A DNA stretch of 64,000 nt from Alphaproteobacteria bacterium. Its GTDB lineage: Bacteria > Pseudomonadota > Alphaproteobacteria > Rhizobiales > OSC116. Location of the stretch: contig NVQL02000077.1 of assembly GCA_002400495.2 (NCBI GenBank), positions 1 through 64,000 on the forward strand, read 5' to 3'. The notes below the pieces were generated by a model that was given only the letters and a program-made list of their open reading frames with translations, did not search any database and was not told the origin of the DNA. A program made the position numbers and the translations under genes. This document shows positions 1-8,244 of the stretch, piece after piece; position 1 is the stretch's first letter; each line of letters begins with the position of its first letter.

Positions 1-188
1 CCATCATTTCGAAAATACAACATAACCGCCAGTAATGAGCCCAAATGTGCCATCACATCTATCAATGCGCCTTGGTCTTGCTCGCCAGTAACCCATGGCA
101 CTAAGATAAGGTGCGCCGATGATGAGACCGGCAAAAATTCCGTCAGTCCTTGAATGATCGCCAATAATGCAAGTTGGATTAGTGTCAC
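1..188 (-). CDS. uppP: Undecaprenyl-diphosphatase UppP (BacA), N-terminal fragment at window edge
   Basis: This reading frame runs off the left edge, leaving about 62 N-terminal residues. It starts at a GTG at 188, because the nearby ATG runs into a stop after four codons. The fragment has the UppP signature [15 protein letters not shown] early in the chain and a later [16 protein letters not shown] membrane segment. UppP dephosphorylates undecaprenyl diphosphate in the inner membrane and so recycles the lipid carrier for peptidoglycan synthesis. The gene is divergent from the cation-efflux fragment at 300. The family is certain; the start codon is less so. Confidence 0.9.
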   Translation of the reverse strand, partial: MTLIQLALLAIIQGLTEFLPVSSSAHLILVPWVTGEQDQGALIDVMAHLGSLLAVMLYFRND

Positions 189-299
189 GATAAATTCATT
201 CCTGTATTTTCACCAAGTTAGACAATTGACAGGTTTATTCTAAGGCAGCAAGTGAATTGCCATTTGACCCAAGTTAAATCACCGCCTATTTGATTATTT

Positions 300-584
300 A
301 TGACTGATACTAATAAAGAAGCCCATGGGCCGGGTCGAACCGAGCCAAAACAAGCAGCCAAAATAACCAGAGCCATTACTTGGGTCTCGGTAATGGTGGC
401 TTTGGTTTTGATGGTTTCAAAATTATTGGCATTTATCATTACTGGATCAGTGGCATTATTGGCCAGCTTTGCCGATAGCGCATTGGATTTCTTTGCCTCT
501 ATCACCGCGTTTTTTGCAGTGCGCTATGCCGCAGAACCTGCCGATGAAGAACACCGGTTTGGCCATGGCAAAGCCGAAACATAG
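300..584 (+). pseudogene. Cation diffusion facilitator (FieF-like), truncated 5' fragment
   Basis: These 94 residues match only the N-terminus of a cation diffusion facilitator (normally about 300 residues). Visible parts are a first membrane helix, a second helix carrying the metal-site pattern FADSALDFFAS (D-x3-D), and the family motif EEHRFGHGKAE. The frame stops two codons later, where the loop before helix 3 should continue, so four helices and the cytoplasmic domain are missing. The break lies in 561-580, a stretch that can equally be read on the other strand as part of the adjacent NarK fragment. It is either a real deletion remnant or an assembly join. The product should not be functional. 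Confidence 0.8.
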
Positions 585-878
585 GAAAGATGAGATGAAT
601 AGGAGTAAGGCATAAACCAACCGTGGGCCGAAGCTATCGACAAACATACCGATGACCACCCTTGCAGGAATGGTCAACGCGACGTTTAGGATGAGTATGG
701 TGGCAACCTCTTGTTTGGTCAGGCCTAATTGCTCGCGAATGATGGCCATGAGCGGCGCATGGTTGAACCAGACTAGAAAACTAATGAAAAATGCCATCCA
801 TGATAGATGTAGTGTTTTGTTTTGTTTGGTGAGGGAGAATAAATTAATTTTTGAATTCGAGTTTTGCATTTTATTCAC
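561..878 (-). pseudogene. NarK-type nitrate/nitrite transporter, truncated N-terminal fragment
   Basis: About the first 105 codons encode the start of an MFS nitrate/nitrite porter: helix 1 SWMAFFISFLVWFNHAPLMA, then the family loop REQLGLTKQEVATILILNVALTIPARVVIGMFVDSFGPR, and helix 3 ending FGFAMA. Full-length NarK/NasA porters have 12 helices. Here the frame runs into the antisense of the cation-efflux fragment after FGFAMA and loses all homology. The start is GTG at 878 or ATG at 869; neither has a strong ribosome site. It is divergent from nirB and has its own sigma-54 type promoter, so it was evidently the nitrate uptake gene of the assimilation locus. Confidence 0.82.
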
Positions 879-935
879 TTTACTAGGCTTTTCGGCTATA
901 ACTTTGGGAGGAAGTTGCTTTTACATCCCTTGCCT

Positions 936-952
936 AGCAAAATCGATGCCAA
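936..952 (-). promoter_or_regulatory. Sigma-54 (-24/-12) promoter for narK
   Basis: Read on the minus strand the site is TTGGCATCGATTTTGCT. It has GG and GC dinucleotides separated by exactly 10 bp, as in the RpoN consensus TGGCAC-N5-TTGC. Transcription would start near 925, about 45-55 nt ahead of the narK start. A matching promoter faces the other way upstream of nirB. Confidence 0.72.
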
Positions 953-1107
953 GTTTTTTTGCACGGATTTCAGCCAATTTGACGACAGTTTATAAATAAT
1001 TTGCTTAAATTTTAATCACATATATATTCGTGCCTATTTTTTAATCAATTACTTGTTTGACATATATCAAACCCTACCCAAATGCGGGCTTTTTAGACTT
1101 ATTACAA

Positions 1108-1124
1108 TTGGCACGGCTCTTGCT
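1108..1124 (+). promoter_or_regulatory. Sigma-54 (-24/-12) promoter for nirB-nirD-nasA
   Basis: The sequence TTGGCACGGCTCTTGCT is a full match to the RpoN consensus TTGGCACG-N4-TTGCW, with the invariant GG and GC 10 bp apart. Transcription would begin near 1135, leaving a 49-nt leader before nirB. This predicts nitrogen-limitation (NtrC-type) control of nitrate and nitrite assimilation. The leader is too short for a two-hairpin NasT-type attenuator. Confidence 0.85.
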
Positions 1125-1183
1125 ACTTATGTTTCAAACGCGTTTTTAGGCGCTATGATTGTAAATTAGTAAAGGCCGAGTGA

Positions 1184-3634
1184 ATGAAACAAAAGCTGGT
1201 AATTATTGGCAATGGTATGGCGCCAGGTCGGGCGTTGGAAAAGCTATTTGACACCGCACCTGATCAATATGATGTGACCATTTTTAACGCTGAAAACCGC
1301 GTGAATTACGACCGCATCATGCTGTCGCCTGTATTATCTGGCGAAAAGAAGTTTGAAGATATCATCATTCATGGTGATGGTTGGTATATCAAAAACAATG
1401 TCATGTTATATAAGGGGCATAAAGTTACCAATATTGACCGTGTTAAAAAACAAGTGACCTCTGAGCATGGTGAAGTGGCGGATTATGATAAATTAGTCAT
1501 CGCCACTGGTTCTAACCCATTTATCATTCCTGTGCCCGGTCATAAATTAGCCGGTGTTTTAAGCTATCGTGACCTTGATGATGTGACAGCTATGATGCTC
1601 GCTGCCAAAGCGCGCGGTTCTGCCGTGGTGATTGGCGGTGGCCTATTGGGTCTTGAAGCGGCTGCTGGGCTTAAAGAACAAGGCATGGATGTTACCGTTG
1701 TGCATTTGATGCCAACGCTTATGGAGCGCCAATTAGACCCAGCTGCGGGTTATATGCTGGAGCAAGAGCTTGAATCACGCGGCATTAAAGTGTTGTGCGG
1801 TGCCAATACCAAAGAAATCGCGGGCGAAAGCAAAGTTGAAGCAGTGCATCTTGATGATGGCACGGTGATACCCGCCTCCTTGGTGGTGATGGCGGTCGGC
1901 ATTCGGCCTAACAATTGGTTGGCGCAAGATGCTGGGCTTGAGGTTAACCGCGGCATCGTGGTGAGCGACAATATGCAAACTTCTGATCCAGATATTTTCT
2001 CCCTCGGCGAATGCGCCGAAGTTGGCGGTGTGTGCTATGGCTTGGTGGCCCCTCTCTACCAAATGGCCAATGTGCTCGCCGCCAACCTTACTGGTGATAA
2101 AGATGCTAAATTTGTAGCGCAAGACACACCAACGCGGCTTAAAGTGACGGGCATCAACCTTTATTCGGCTGGTGATTTTGCCGATGGCGATGACCGCGAA
2201 GAAATTGTATTTAGAGATGCCTCATCGGGCGTTTACAAACGCCTTGTCATTAAAGATGATAAAATTATTGGCGTGGTGCTTTATGGTGAAGCCGCTGATG
2301 GCCCTTGGTTCTTTGAAAAATTAAAAACAAGCGAGGACATTAGCGAGATTCGCGATATGTTGATTTTCGGCCAAAATGCGGTTTTAGGCGGCGCCAATGT
2401 GGACCCGCTCGCCGCCGTTACAGCCTTGCCGGATAGTGCAGAAATTTGTGGTTGTAATGGCATTTGCAAAGGTGACATTGTCACCGCGATTAACGAAAAA
2501 GGTTTAACAAGCCTAGGCGAAGTACGCGCCCATACCAAGGCTTCGGCCTCTTGTGGCTCATGCACAGGTTTGGTTGAGCAATTGATGACGCTTACATTGG
2601 GCAACAGTTTTGATGCCAATGCCATTCAATCTATGTGCCCATGTACCGATTTAGGCCATAGCGAAGTGAGGCGGCTCATAAAAGCCAAAGACATTAAAAG
2701 CATTCCGCAACTCATGCAGGAGCTTGAATGGAAAACATCGTGCGGTTGTGTGAAATGTCGGCCTGCGCTTAATTATTATCTCGTGGCCGACTGGCCGGGT
2801 GAATATGTCGATGATTACCAGTCACGTTTTATTAACGAGCGGGTGCATGCCAACATTCAAAAAGATGGTACATATTCGGTGATACCACGGATGTGGGGCG
2901 GGTATACCAATTCCAAAGAACTGCGGGCGATTGCCGATGTGGTTGATAAATTCAACATTCCGACGGTTAAATGTACTGGTGGTCAACGTATTGATATGTT
3001 GGGCATTAAAAAACAAGATTTACCTGCTGTGTGGGAAGATTTGGGCAAAGCTGGGTTTGTGTCTGGCCATGCCTATGCCAAAGGCTTGCGCACGGTTAAA
3101 ACCTGTGTGGGGACTGATTGGTGCCGCATGGGTACGCAAGACAGCACTGGTTTAGGCATTAAGCTTGAGAAAATGATGTGGGGTGCTTGGACGCCTGCCA
3201 AATTAAAATTGGCAGTGTCTGGTTGCCCGCGTAATTGCTCGGAAGCCACATGTAAAGACATTGGGGTGATTTGTGTTGATTCTGGTTATGACATTCATTT
3301 TGCAGGGGCTGCGGGTTTAGACCTTAAAGCCACTGTGGTGCTTGGGCATGTTGATAGTGAAGCAGAAACCATCATTCACATCATCGCTTTGGCGCAAATG
3401 TATCGCGAGCAAGGCCATTATTTAGAGCGTATCTATAAATGGGCTGATCGGGTGGGCATCGACGAAATTAAAGCGCAGATTATGGACAATGCGGAGCAAC
3501 GCCAAACCTATTATGACGCATTTATATTTGCTCAAACATTTGCGCAAGTTGACCCGTGGGACGAGCGGGTATCTGGGCTTGATAAACATGAGTTTAACCC
3601 GATGGCGGTTTTAGAATTGGAGGCAGCACAATGA
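1184..3634 (+). CDS. nirB: Assimilatory NAD(P)H nitrite reductase, large subunit
   Basis: NirB (816 aa; E. coli NirB is 847) reduces nitrite to ammonium in the cytoplasm with NAD(P)H. Residues 1 to about 300 form the FAD/NAD(P)H domain, with VVIGGGLLGLEAA as the second dinucleotide fold. Two BFD-type [2Fe-2S] segments follow, CGCNGICKG/CGSCTG near 421-475 and CPCTDLGH/CGCVKCRPALNYY near 485-530. The C-terminal sulfite/nitrite reductase part has CVGTDWCRMGTQDS near 640 and SGCPRNCSEATC near 678, the 4Fe-4S/siroheme ligands. The ATG follows a GAG-containing ribosome site. It overlaps nirD by 4 bp and lies behind a sigma-54 promoter. Siroheme for this enzyme depends on CobA-type SUMT activity, also encoded in this window. 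Confidence 0.96.
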   Translation: MKQKLVIIGNGMAPGRALEKLFDTAPDQYDVTIFNAENRVNYDRIMLSPVLSGEKKFEDIIIHGDGWYIKNNVMLYKGHKVTNIDRVKKQVTSEHGEVADYDKLVIATGSNPFIIPVPGHKLAGVLSYRDLDDVTAMMLAAKARGSAVVIGGGLLGLEAAAGLKEQGMDVTVVHLMPTLMERQLDPAAGYMLEQELESRGIKVLCGANTKEIAGESKVEAVHLDDGTVIPASLVVMAVGIRPNNWLAQDAGLEVNRGIVVSDNMQTSDPDIFSLGECAEVGGVCYGLVAPLYQMANVLAANLTGDKDAKFVAQDTPTRLKVTGINLYSAGDFADGDDREEIVFRDASSGVYKRLVIKDDKIIGVVLYGEAADGPWFFEKLKTSEDISEIRDMLIFGQNAVLGGANVDPLAAVTALPDSAEICGCNGICKGDIVTAINEKGLTSLGEVRAHTKASASCGSCTGLVEQLMTLTLGNSFDANAIQSMCPCTDLGHSEVRRLIKAKDIKSIPQLMQELEWKTSCGCVKCRPALNYYLVADWPGEYVDDYQSRFINERVHANIQKDGTYSVIPRMWGGYTNSKELRAIADVVDKFNIPTVKCTGGQRIDMLGIKKQDLPAVWEDLGKAGFVSGHAYAKGLRTVKTCVGTDWCRMGTQDSTGLGIKLEKMMWGAWTPAKLKLAVSGCPRNCSEATCKDIGVICVDSGYDIHFAGAAGLDLKATVVLGHVDSEAETIIHIIALAQMYREQGHYLERIYKWADRVGIDEIKAQIMDNAEQRQTYYDAFIFAQTFAQVDPWDERVSGLDKHEFNPMAVLELEAAQ

Positions 3635-3978
3635 GTGATTCAAACACAACGAGTGTGATGACCGAAAATTGGGTGCAAATTGGCACGGTGAATGACATAC
3701 CTTTACGCGGCGCGCGGCATGTACATATGGGTGATAAAACCATTGCTATTTTTCGCAATGCTGACAATAAAATTTTTGCGTTGGAAGACAAATGCCCACA
3801 TGGTGGTTGCCCGATTAGCAATGGCATTGTGCATGACAATAGTGTCACCTGCCCCATCCATAATTGGGTTATTTCACTGGAAACTGGTGAAGCTTTGGGC
3901 GCTGATGAAGGGCAAACTCTTGCCTTCCCTGTTCAAATGAACGGTGATAAGATCCTTCTGTCATTAAGCCTTAAATAG
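3631..3978 (+). CDS. nirD: Nitrite reductase small subunit (Rieske-type)
   Basis: This 115-residue protein is the normal size for NirD, the small partner of NirB. It keeps Rieske-type cluster ligands: CPHGGCPISNG and CPIHNWV (C-x-H ... C-x2-H), so unlike some NirD proteins it probably binds a [2Fe-2S] cluster. The start overlaps the nirB stop by 4 bp and has a strong GGAGG site, indicating translational coupling. nasA follows after 15 bp. Confidence 0.94.
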   Translation: MSDSNTTSVMTENWVQIGTVNDIPLRGARHVHMGDKTIAIFRNADNKIFALEDKCPHGGCPISNGIVHDNSVTCPIHNWVISLETGEALGADEGQTLAFPVQMNGDKILLSLSLK

Positions 3979-3993
3979 CAAATCGGATCAGTC

Positions 3994-6714
3994 GTGAGTC
4001 AAGTGCAAGCATCTGTAAAAGCCACCGAAGTTAAGACCACCTGCCCCTATTGCGGCGTGGGCTGCGGGCTTATTGCCACCATTAAGAATAATAAAGACAA
4101 AGCTGGCGGCTATGATGTTAGCGTCAAAGGCGATGAAACGCATCCAGCCAACAAAGGTGTATTATGCTCTAAAGGCATGGCACTTGCCGAGACCTTGGAC
4201 CATAAAGATCGTTTGCTGCACCCTGTGGTAGATGGTGCGCAAGTCAGTTGGGATGACGCCTTGGACACAGTGGCAAATGGGCTCAAAGATACCATCGAAA
4301 AACATGGTGCAGATAGTGTGGCATTTTATGTTTCTGGCCAGTTTTTAACCGAAGATTATTATGTCGCTAATAAGCTGATGAAAGGTTTTATTGGCTCAGG
4401 CAATATCGATACCAATTCACGCCTTTGCATGTCATCGAGTGTCGCAGGGCACAAACGCGCATTTGGCGCCGATATAGTGCCTGGCAATTATGATGATTGG
4501 GAACAGTGCGATCTGGCGGTGCTGGTTGGCTCTAACGCAGCATGGTGTCACCCGATCTTGTTTAATCGCTTGCTGAAAGCCCAAAAAGAACGTGGTGCTA
4601 AGATTGTGATTATCGACCCACGCCATACAGCGTCGTGCGAAATGGCCGATATGCACCTGCCTCTTCTGCCTGGATCAGATGTGGCGTTATTCAACGGTTT
4701 ATTGGTTTATTTAGCCAAATTCAAAGCCATAAATGCCAAATATGTCAAAACCCGCACAAATGGCATGAGCAAGGCATTAGAAAGCGCCCATGCTGATGTG
4801 CCAGACCTTGACACAGTCGCCCAAAAAACAGGTCTAACGGTTGCGCAAATAGAAGAATTCTACCGTCTTTTCCTTAAAAATGAACGGGCGTTGACCATCT
4901 ATTCACAAGGCGTCAATCAATCCTCATCTGGCACTGACAAAGTCAATGCCATCATCAATTGCCATCTGTTCACCGGCCGCATTAGCAAGCCTGGTATGGG
5001 GCCATTTTCGGTTACGGGGCAACCCAATGCAATGGGTGGGCGCGAGGTTGGCGGTTTGGCAAATATGCTTGCCGCACATATGGATTTTACGCCCGAAACC
5101 ATTGATTTGGTTTCGCGTTTTTGGGGCAGTGACAATGTCGCCACCAAGCCAGGCGCAAAAGCTGTCGATATGTTCGATAAAATAGACAGAGGCGAAATTA
5201 AAGCTGTGTGGATTATGGCCACCAACCCCGCAGTTTCCATGCCAAATGCCAATAAAGTGCGCCGCGCGTTAGACAAATGCCCGTTGGTGATTGTATCTGA
5301 TTGTATGGACAATACGGACAGTATGAAATATGCGAATGTTAAATTACCCGCCATGGCATGGGGCGAAAAAAATGGCACGGTGACCAATAGCGAACGCCGC
5401 ATTTCGCGCCAACGCAGTTTTTTAAAACCTGCTGGCGAAGCCAAAGCCGACTGGTGGATCATGACACAAGTGGCCAAGAAAATGGGGTTTGGTTCGCATT
5501 TCAACTATTCAAAACCAGTTGATATTTACCGTGAACACGCCCAGCTTTCGACTTTTGAAAATAGATATGGCAATGGCAAAGATGCTGATTTTATTACCCG
5601 TCGGGCGTTTACCATTGGTCTTCATGCGCAGATTATCGAACATGAGTATGATGGCATGCCACCTTTGCAATGGCCGCTTACTGACTGCACCCCCTACGGC
5701 ATGGCGCGCATGCCCAATAGAGGCGAATTTTTTAACCAAAACCGCAAAGCTAATTTTGTGGCGATTCGCCATAGAGCACCCGAGAATAAATTAGAACGCA
5801 AATACCCATTGGTGCTCAATAGCGGCCGTATACGCGACCAATGGCACACGATGAGCCGCACGGGAAAATCTGCTAAGCTTAGCAATCAACATGCAGAACC
5901 ATTTGCTAACATTTCGCGTCAAGATGCGGCTGAATTTAACATTCAGGACGGTGGCTTTGTTGAAATAAACAGCAAATGGGGGCAGGCTTTGGTGCGCGCC
6001 CATGTCGAAGATAAACAGGTTAGTGGCCAAATATTCATGCCAATGCATTGGACTGATGTTTACACCTCCAAAGGAGTGATCGGGGCTTTGGTCAACCCTG
6101 CAACGGATGCGGTTTCTGGCCAGCCAGAGCTGAAACATACGCCGGTTAAAATTACGACTTGGACACCCAAATGGCATGGCTATTTTATCAGCGATGAAAA
6201 AATTGACAGCGCCATGCTCGAGACAGATGAAAATATTGAATATTGGGCCTATAATTACCAAGACGGCAGCCACATATTGAATTTGGCGGGTGATGGCGCG
6301 TGCGAAGATGTTAAACTTGTTGCACAATTAAAGGGGCGTTCAGGTGATAAGCTGTTAAGTTATGTTGACGACATGGCAGGGCAATATAGATATGCATCGA
6401 TAGTCGATAATAGACTTGAAAGCTGTTTTATGATTGCCAAAAAGGGTGGTTTACCACAACGTGAATGGCTAACGCAATTGATTAGCAAACGTATAGATGT
6501 ATCTGATAAAACTAATTTTATTCTATCAGGCGTTGGACAAGACAACATGCCCAATTTAGGGCCAATTGTTTGCGCTTGCATGGGAGTTTATCAGCAACAG
6601 ATTATCGACGCAATTAGTGAACATGATTTAAAGACAGTTGAGCAAGTTGGCGCATTGCTCAAAGCGGGCACTAATTGTGGCTCGTGCATGTCTGAAATAA
6701 AGCAATTGCTTTAA
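3994..6714 (+). CDS. nasA: Assimilatory nitrate reductase catalytic subunit
   Basis: A 906-aa molybdopterin oxidoreductase that reduces nitrate to nitrite in the cytoplasm. The N-terminus has the [4Fe-4S] motif CPYCGVGCGL with the fourth cysteine in KGVLCSKG. The bis-MGD binding body includes GQPNAMGGREVGGLANML and the C-terminal dinucleotide domain. The last 50 residues are an added BFD-type [2Fe-2S] domain, CACMGVY near 860 and CGSCMSE near 895, typical of NasA/NarB forms that take electrons from a flavoprotein or ferredoxin. It begins with GTG 15 bp after nirD. Its cofactor needs MobA, encoded by the convergent operon whose last gene ends 2 bp away. No separate NasC-like electron-transfer subunit is present. 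Confidence 0.94.
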   Translation: MSQVQASVKATEVKTTCPYCGVGCGLIATIKNNKDKAGGYDVSVKGDETHPANKGVLCSKGMALAETLDHKDRLLHPVVDGAQVSWDDALDTVANGLKDTIEKHGADSVAFYVSGQFLTEDYYVANKLMKGFIGSGNIDTNSRLCMSSSVAGHKRAFGADIVPGNYDDWEQCDLAVLVGSNAAWCHPILFNRLLKAQKERGAKIVIIDPRHTASCEMADMHLPLLPGSDVALFNGLLVYLAKFKAINAKYVKTRTNGMSKALESAHADVPDLDTVAQKTGLTVAQIEEFYRLFLKNERALTIYSQGVNQSSSGTDKVNAIINCHLFTGRISKPGMGPFSVTGQPNAMGGREVGGLANMLAAHMDFTPETIDLVSRFWGSDNVATKPGAKAVDMFDKIDRGEIKAVWIMATNPAVSMPNANKVRRALDKCPLVIVSDCMDNTDSMKYANVKLPAMAWGEKNGTVTNSERRISRQRSFLKPAGEAKADWWIMTQVAKKMGFGSHFNYSKPVDIYREHAQLSTFENRYGNGKDADFITRRAFTIGLHAQIIEHEYDGMPPLQWPLTDCTPYGMARMPNRGEFFNQNRKANFVAIRHRAPENKLERKYPLVLNSGRIRDQWHTMSRTGKSAKLSNQHAEPFANISRQDAAEFNIQDGGFVEINSKWGQALVRAHVEDKQVSGQIFMPMHWTDVYTSKGVIGALVNPATDAVSGQPELKHTPVKITTWTPKWHGYFISDEKIDSAMLETDENIEYWAYNYQDGSHILNLAGDGACEDVKLVAQLKGRSGDKLLSYVDDMAGQYRYASIVDNRLESCFMIAKKGGLPQREWLTQLISKRIDVSDKTNFILSGVGQDNMPNLGPIVCACMGVYQQQIIDAISEHDLKTVEQVGALLKAGTNCGSCMSEIKQLL

Positions 6715-6716
6715 GT

Positions 6717-7043
6717 TTATATTTTGCGGATGCGTTTGCGGCGTTCTTCACGCATATCAATTTCAAACGAATAAGCGACTTTATCCTGCAAAAATATAAC
6801 CCCTTCCTTGGTAGGTTTTTGAGCCAACCGCGCAACGGTGTCGTAGGTGATTAAAAAGGTCAATGTGCTGTCGACATATTTGGTTTTATTTTTATTGGAT
6901 TCAGTGGTTTCGACCCGAAAGGTGAGTGTATGACCAGATGGGAAATGCGCCTGATCGGAAATATGTCCGACCTTTAACAGTTCCAAAGCTTCAATTTTCG
7001 AAACATGGTAACGTATTCGATTTTTTTCAAATTTTAAATGCAT
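6717..7043 (-). CDS. Small conserved protein downstream of mobA (DUF7009-like)
   Basis: 108 residues, no signal peptide or membrane helix, rich in charged residues, with a basic C-terminal tail (MREERRKRIRKI). The opening KFEKNRIRYHVSKIEALELLKVGHI followed by alternating beta-strand-like segments resembles the small family annotated DUF7009, but I recall this only loosely. It overlaps the end of mobA by 10 bp, so it is translated from the same message, and it converges on nasA with 2 bp between stop codons. A link to molybdenum cofactor handling is inferred from position only. Confidence 0.7.
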   Translation of the reverse strand: MHLKFEKNRIRYHVSKIEALELLKVGHISDQAHFPSGHTLTFRVETTESNKNKTKYVDSTLTFLITYDTVARLAQKPTKEGVIFLQDKVAYSFEIDMREERRKRIRKI

Positions 7044-7576
7044 AGAGTTTCATAATCCTCTGGTGAGTTGATATTGGCAAAAGCCGCTTCGCTGCCTTTG
7101 GGCTTTGGCAATATGTTTATATTGAAGGGTTTGGTGAATTGCCGCATTGAATAGCTTTGGCTCTTATCGGTGGCTAATGTGGTTATATGGTTGCGCATTT
7201 GGTCTGATGATTTAAGCAATATTGGAAACATTTCATTGTCAAATCGTGCCACATCTGCATCATGCAAACCTTGTTGTAAATGGCTCAATATTTCAGGTGT
7301 CAATGTTGGCATATCGATGGGGATGATCAGCCAATATGGCACATTTGGATGGCTGCTCAGCGCCGTATATATGCCGCCCAACGGGCCTAAATCAGCAATT
7401 AAATCAGTTAAATTATCAGCATTATTGATATAAATTTTATCACAATTAACAGCCTTTAAATGGCTAACCGCCAGCTCTAGAAAGCTTGCACCATTATATT
7501 CAAGCGCAGCTTTATCGCGCCCCATTCGGCTTGAACCGCCAGAGGCTAAAATAAGGCCTGTCACATTCAAGCTCAT
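7034..7576 (-). CDS. mobA: Molybdenum cofactor guanylyltransferase MobA
   Basis: 180 aa, the usual length. It attaches GMP to molybdopterin to form the MGD cofactor used by NasA. The nucleotide-binding start reads LILASGGSSRMGRDKAAL (family consensus LAGGxSxRMGxDKA, so one Gly is replaced by Ser). DLGPLGGIYTAL and IPIDMPTLTPE follow at the expected places. The start ATG overlaps the stop of the upstream GFA-family gene by 4 bp. Placement beside nasA fits a shared nitrate-assimilation role. Confidence 0.9.
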   Translation of the reverse strand: MSLNVTGLILASGGSSRMGRDKAALEYNGASFLELAVSHLKAVNCDKIYINNADNLTDLIADLGPLGGIYTALSSHPNVPYWLIIPIDMPTLTPEILSHLQQGLHDADVARFDNEMFPILLKSSDQMRNHITTLATDKSQSYSMRQFTKPFNINILPKPKGSEAAFANINSPEDYETLCI

Positions 7577-7986
7577 GAAATGCCCTTTTCAAATTGCTTC
7601 ATCTGCTTTGGGATTTCGACATTTGGCAGCTTGCTTTTGGTCCAGACATGCATTTGCGGCGCGGCGACAAAGGGCTTGGCTATACGCTGGGCAATCACCC
7701 CAAGCATATGCGGAAATCCTGCTGATTTATCAAACATCACCTGCTTACAATGCTCGCAAGTTAATCGTTGGGTTTGGTTGCCTAAATCGGACATATAGGT
7801 CATGGGTTGCAAATCACCACCAATTTGCACTTTGTCGAGTTTAAAAAATACAATGGTCGAAGCGTCATCGCCTGTTGCTTGGCGGCAATCGGCACAATGG
7901 CAGCAAAGTTGCAATATGGGTTTATCTGTGGTTTTGAATTGGGCCTTGCCACATTCGCAGCTCGCCAAAATTTCAATATTCATCAC
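7573..7986 (-). CDS. GFA/CENP-V family zinc-binding protein
   Basis: About 137 aa with the GFA fold signature: an early CECGKAQF, then CCHCADCRQATG, and later CEHCKQVMFD, giving the cysteine pairs that bind zinc. The family includes glutathione-dependent formaldehyde-activating enzyme, but most members have unknown substrates, so I would not call it a formaldehyde enzyme. The start is GTG at 7986 or ATG at 7983, after an AAGGGA ribosome site. It is first in an operon with mobA. A perfect 14-bp palindrome lies just upstream. Confidence 0.85.
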   Translation of the reverse strand: MMNIEILASCECGKAQFKTTDKPILQLCCHCADCRQATGDDASTIVFFKLDKVQIGGDLQPMTYMSDLGNQTQRLTCEHCKQVMFDKSAGFPHMLGVIAQRIAKPFVAAPQMHVWTKSKLPNVEIPKQMKQFEKGIS

Positions 7987-8013
7987 ATTCCCTTTGTTGC
8001 CTCTCGATTCTGA

Positions 8014-8027
8014 CTTTTATATAAAAG
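8014..8027. promoter_or_regulatory. Perfect 14-bp palindrome upstream of GFA-mobA operon
   Basis: CTTTTATATAAAAG reads the same on both strands and sits 28 bp upstream of the first gene of the operon. It could be an operator or simply contain the -10 element (TATATA). The rest of the 8028-8244 gap is AT-rich with no gene seen. Confidence 0.4.
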
Positions 8028-8244
8028 AAGCCGAATAAATATATAGTTAATATATAGACCTAGATCTAAGAAAAGCTTAACGATTATTTAAGTTTATTGA
8101 AAATTGGCTAGAAACGCCGACGAGTTATTTCTTAAATTAACAAATTGAACTTCAAATCAACACAAAAAACCACCCAAAACACAATATATGTGTGATGGAT
8201 GGTATATGAGTGATTGATATTGTTAAAAAATCAATCCTTGTGTC

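Larger units (their letters stand above)
879..1183. other. Divergent regulatory region between narK fragment and nirB
   Basis: This 305-bp gap holds no gene. It carries two divergent -24/-12 promoters (described separately), with about 155 bp of AT-rich DNA between them where an NtrC-type activator would be expected to bind. I could not pick out a convincing pair of NtrC palindromes by eye. Confidence 0.7.

Noticed and set aside
4917-5504. 195-codon open frame on the minus strand inside nasA
   Set aside because: It lies wholly antisense to a well-conserved molybdopterin domain, has no ribosome site and no recognisable motif. It is a by-product of codon bias.
5791-6327. 178-codon open frame on the minus strand inside nasA
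   Set aside because: Antisense to conserved coding sequence with no family resemblance.
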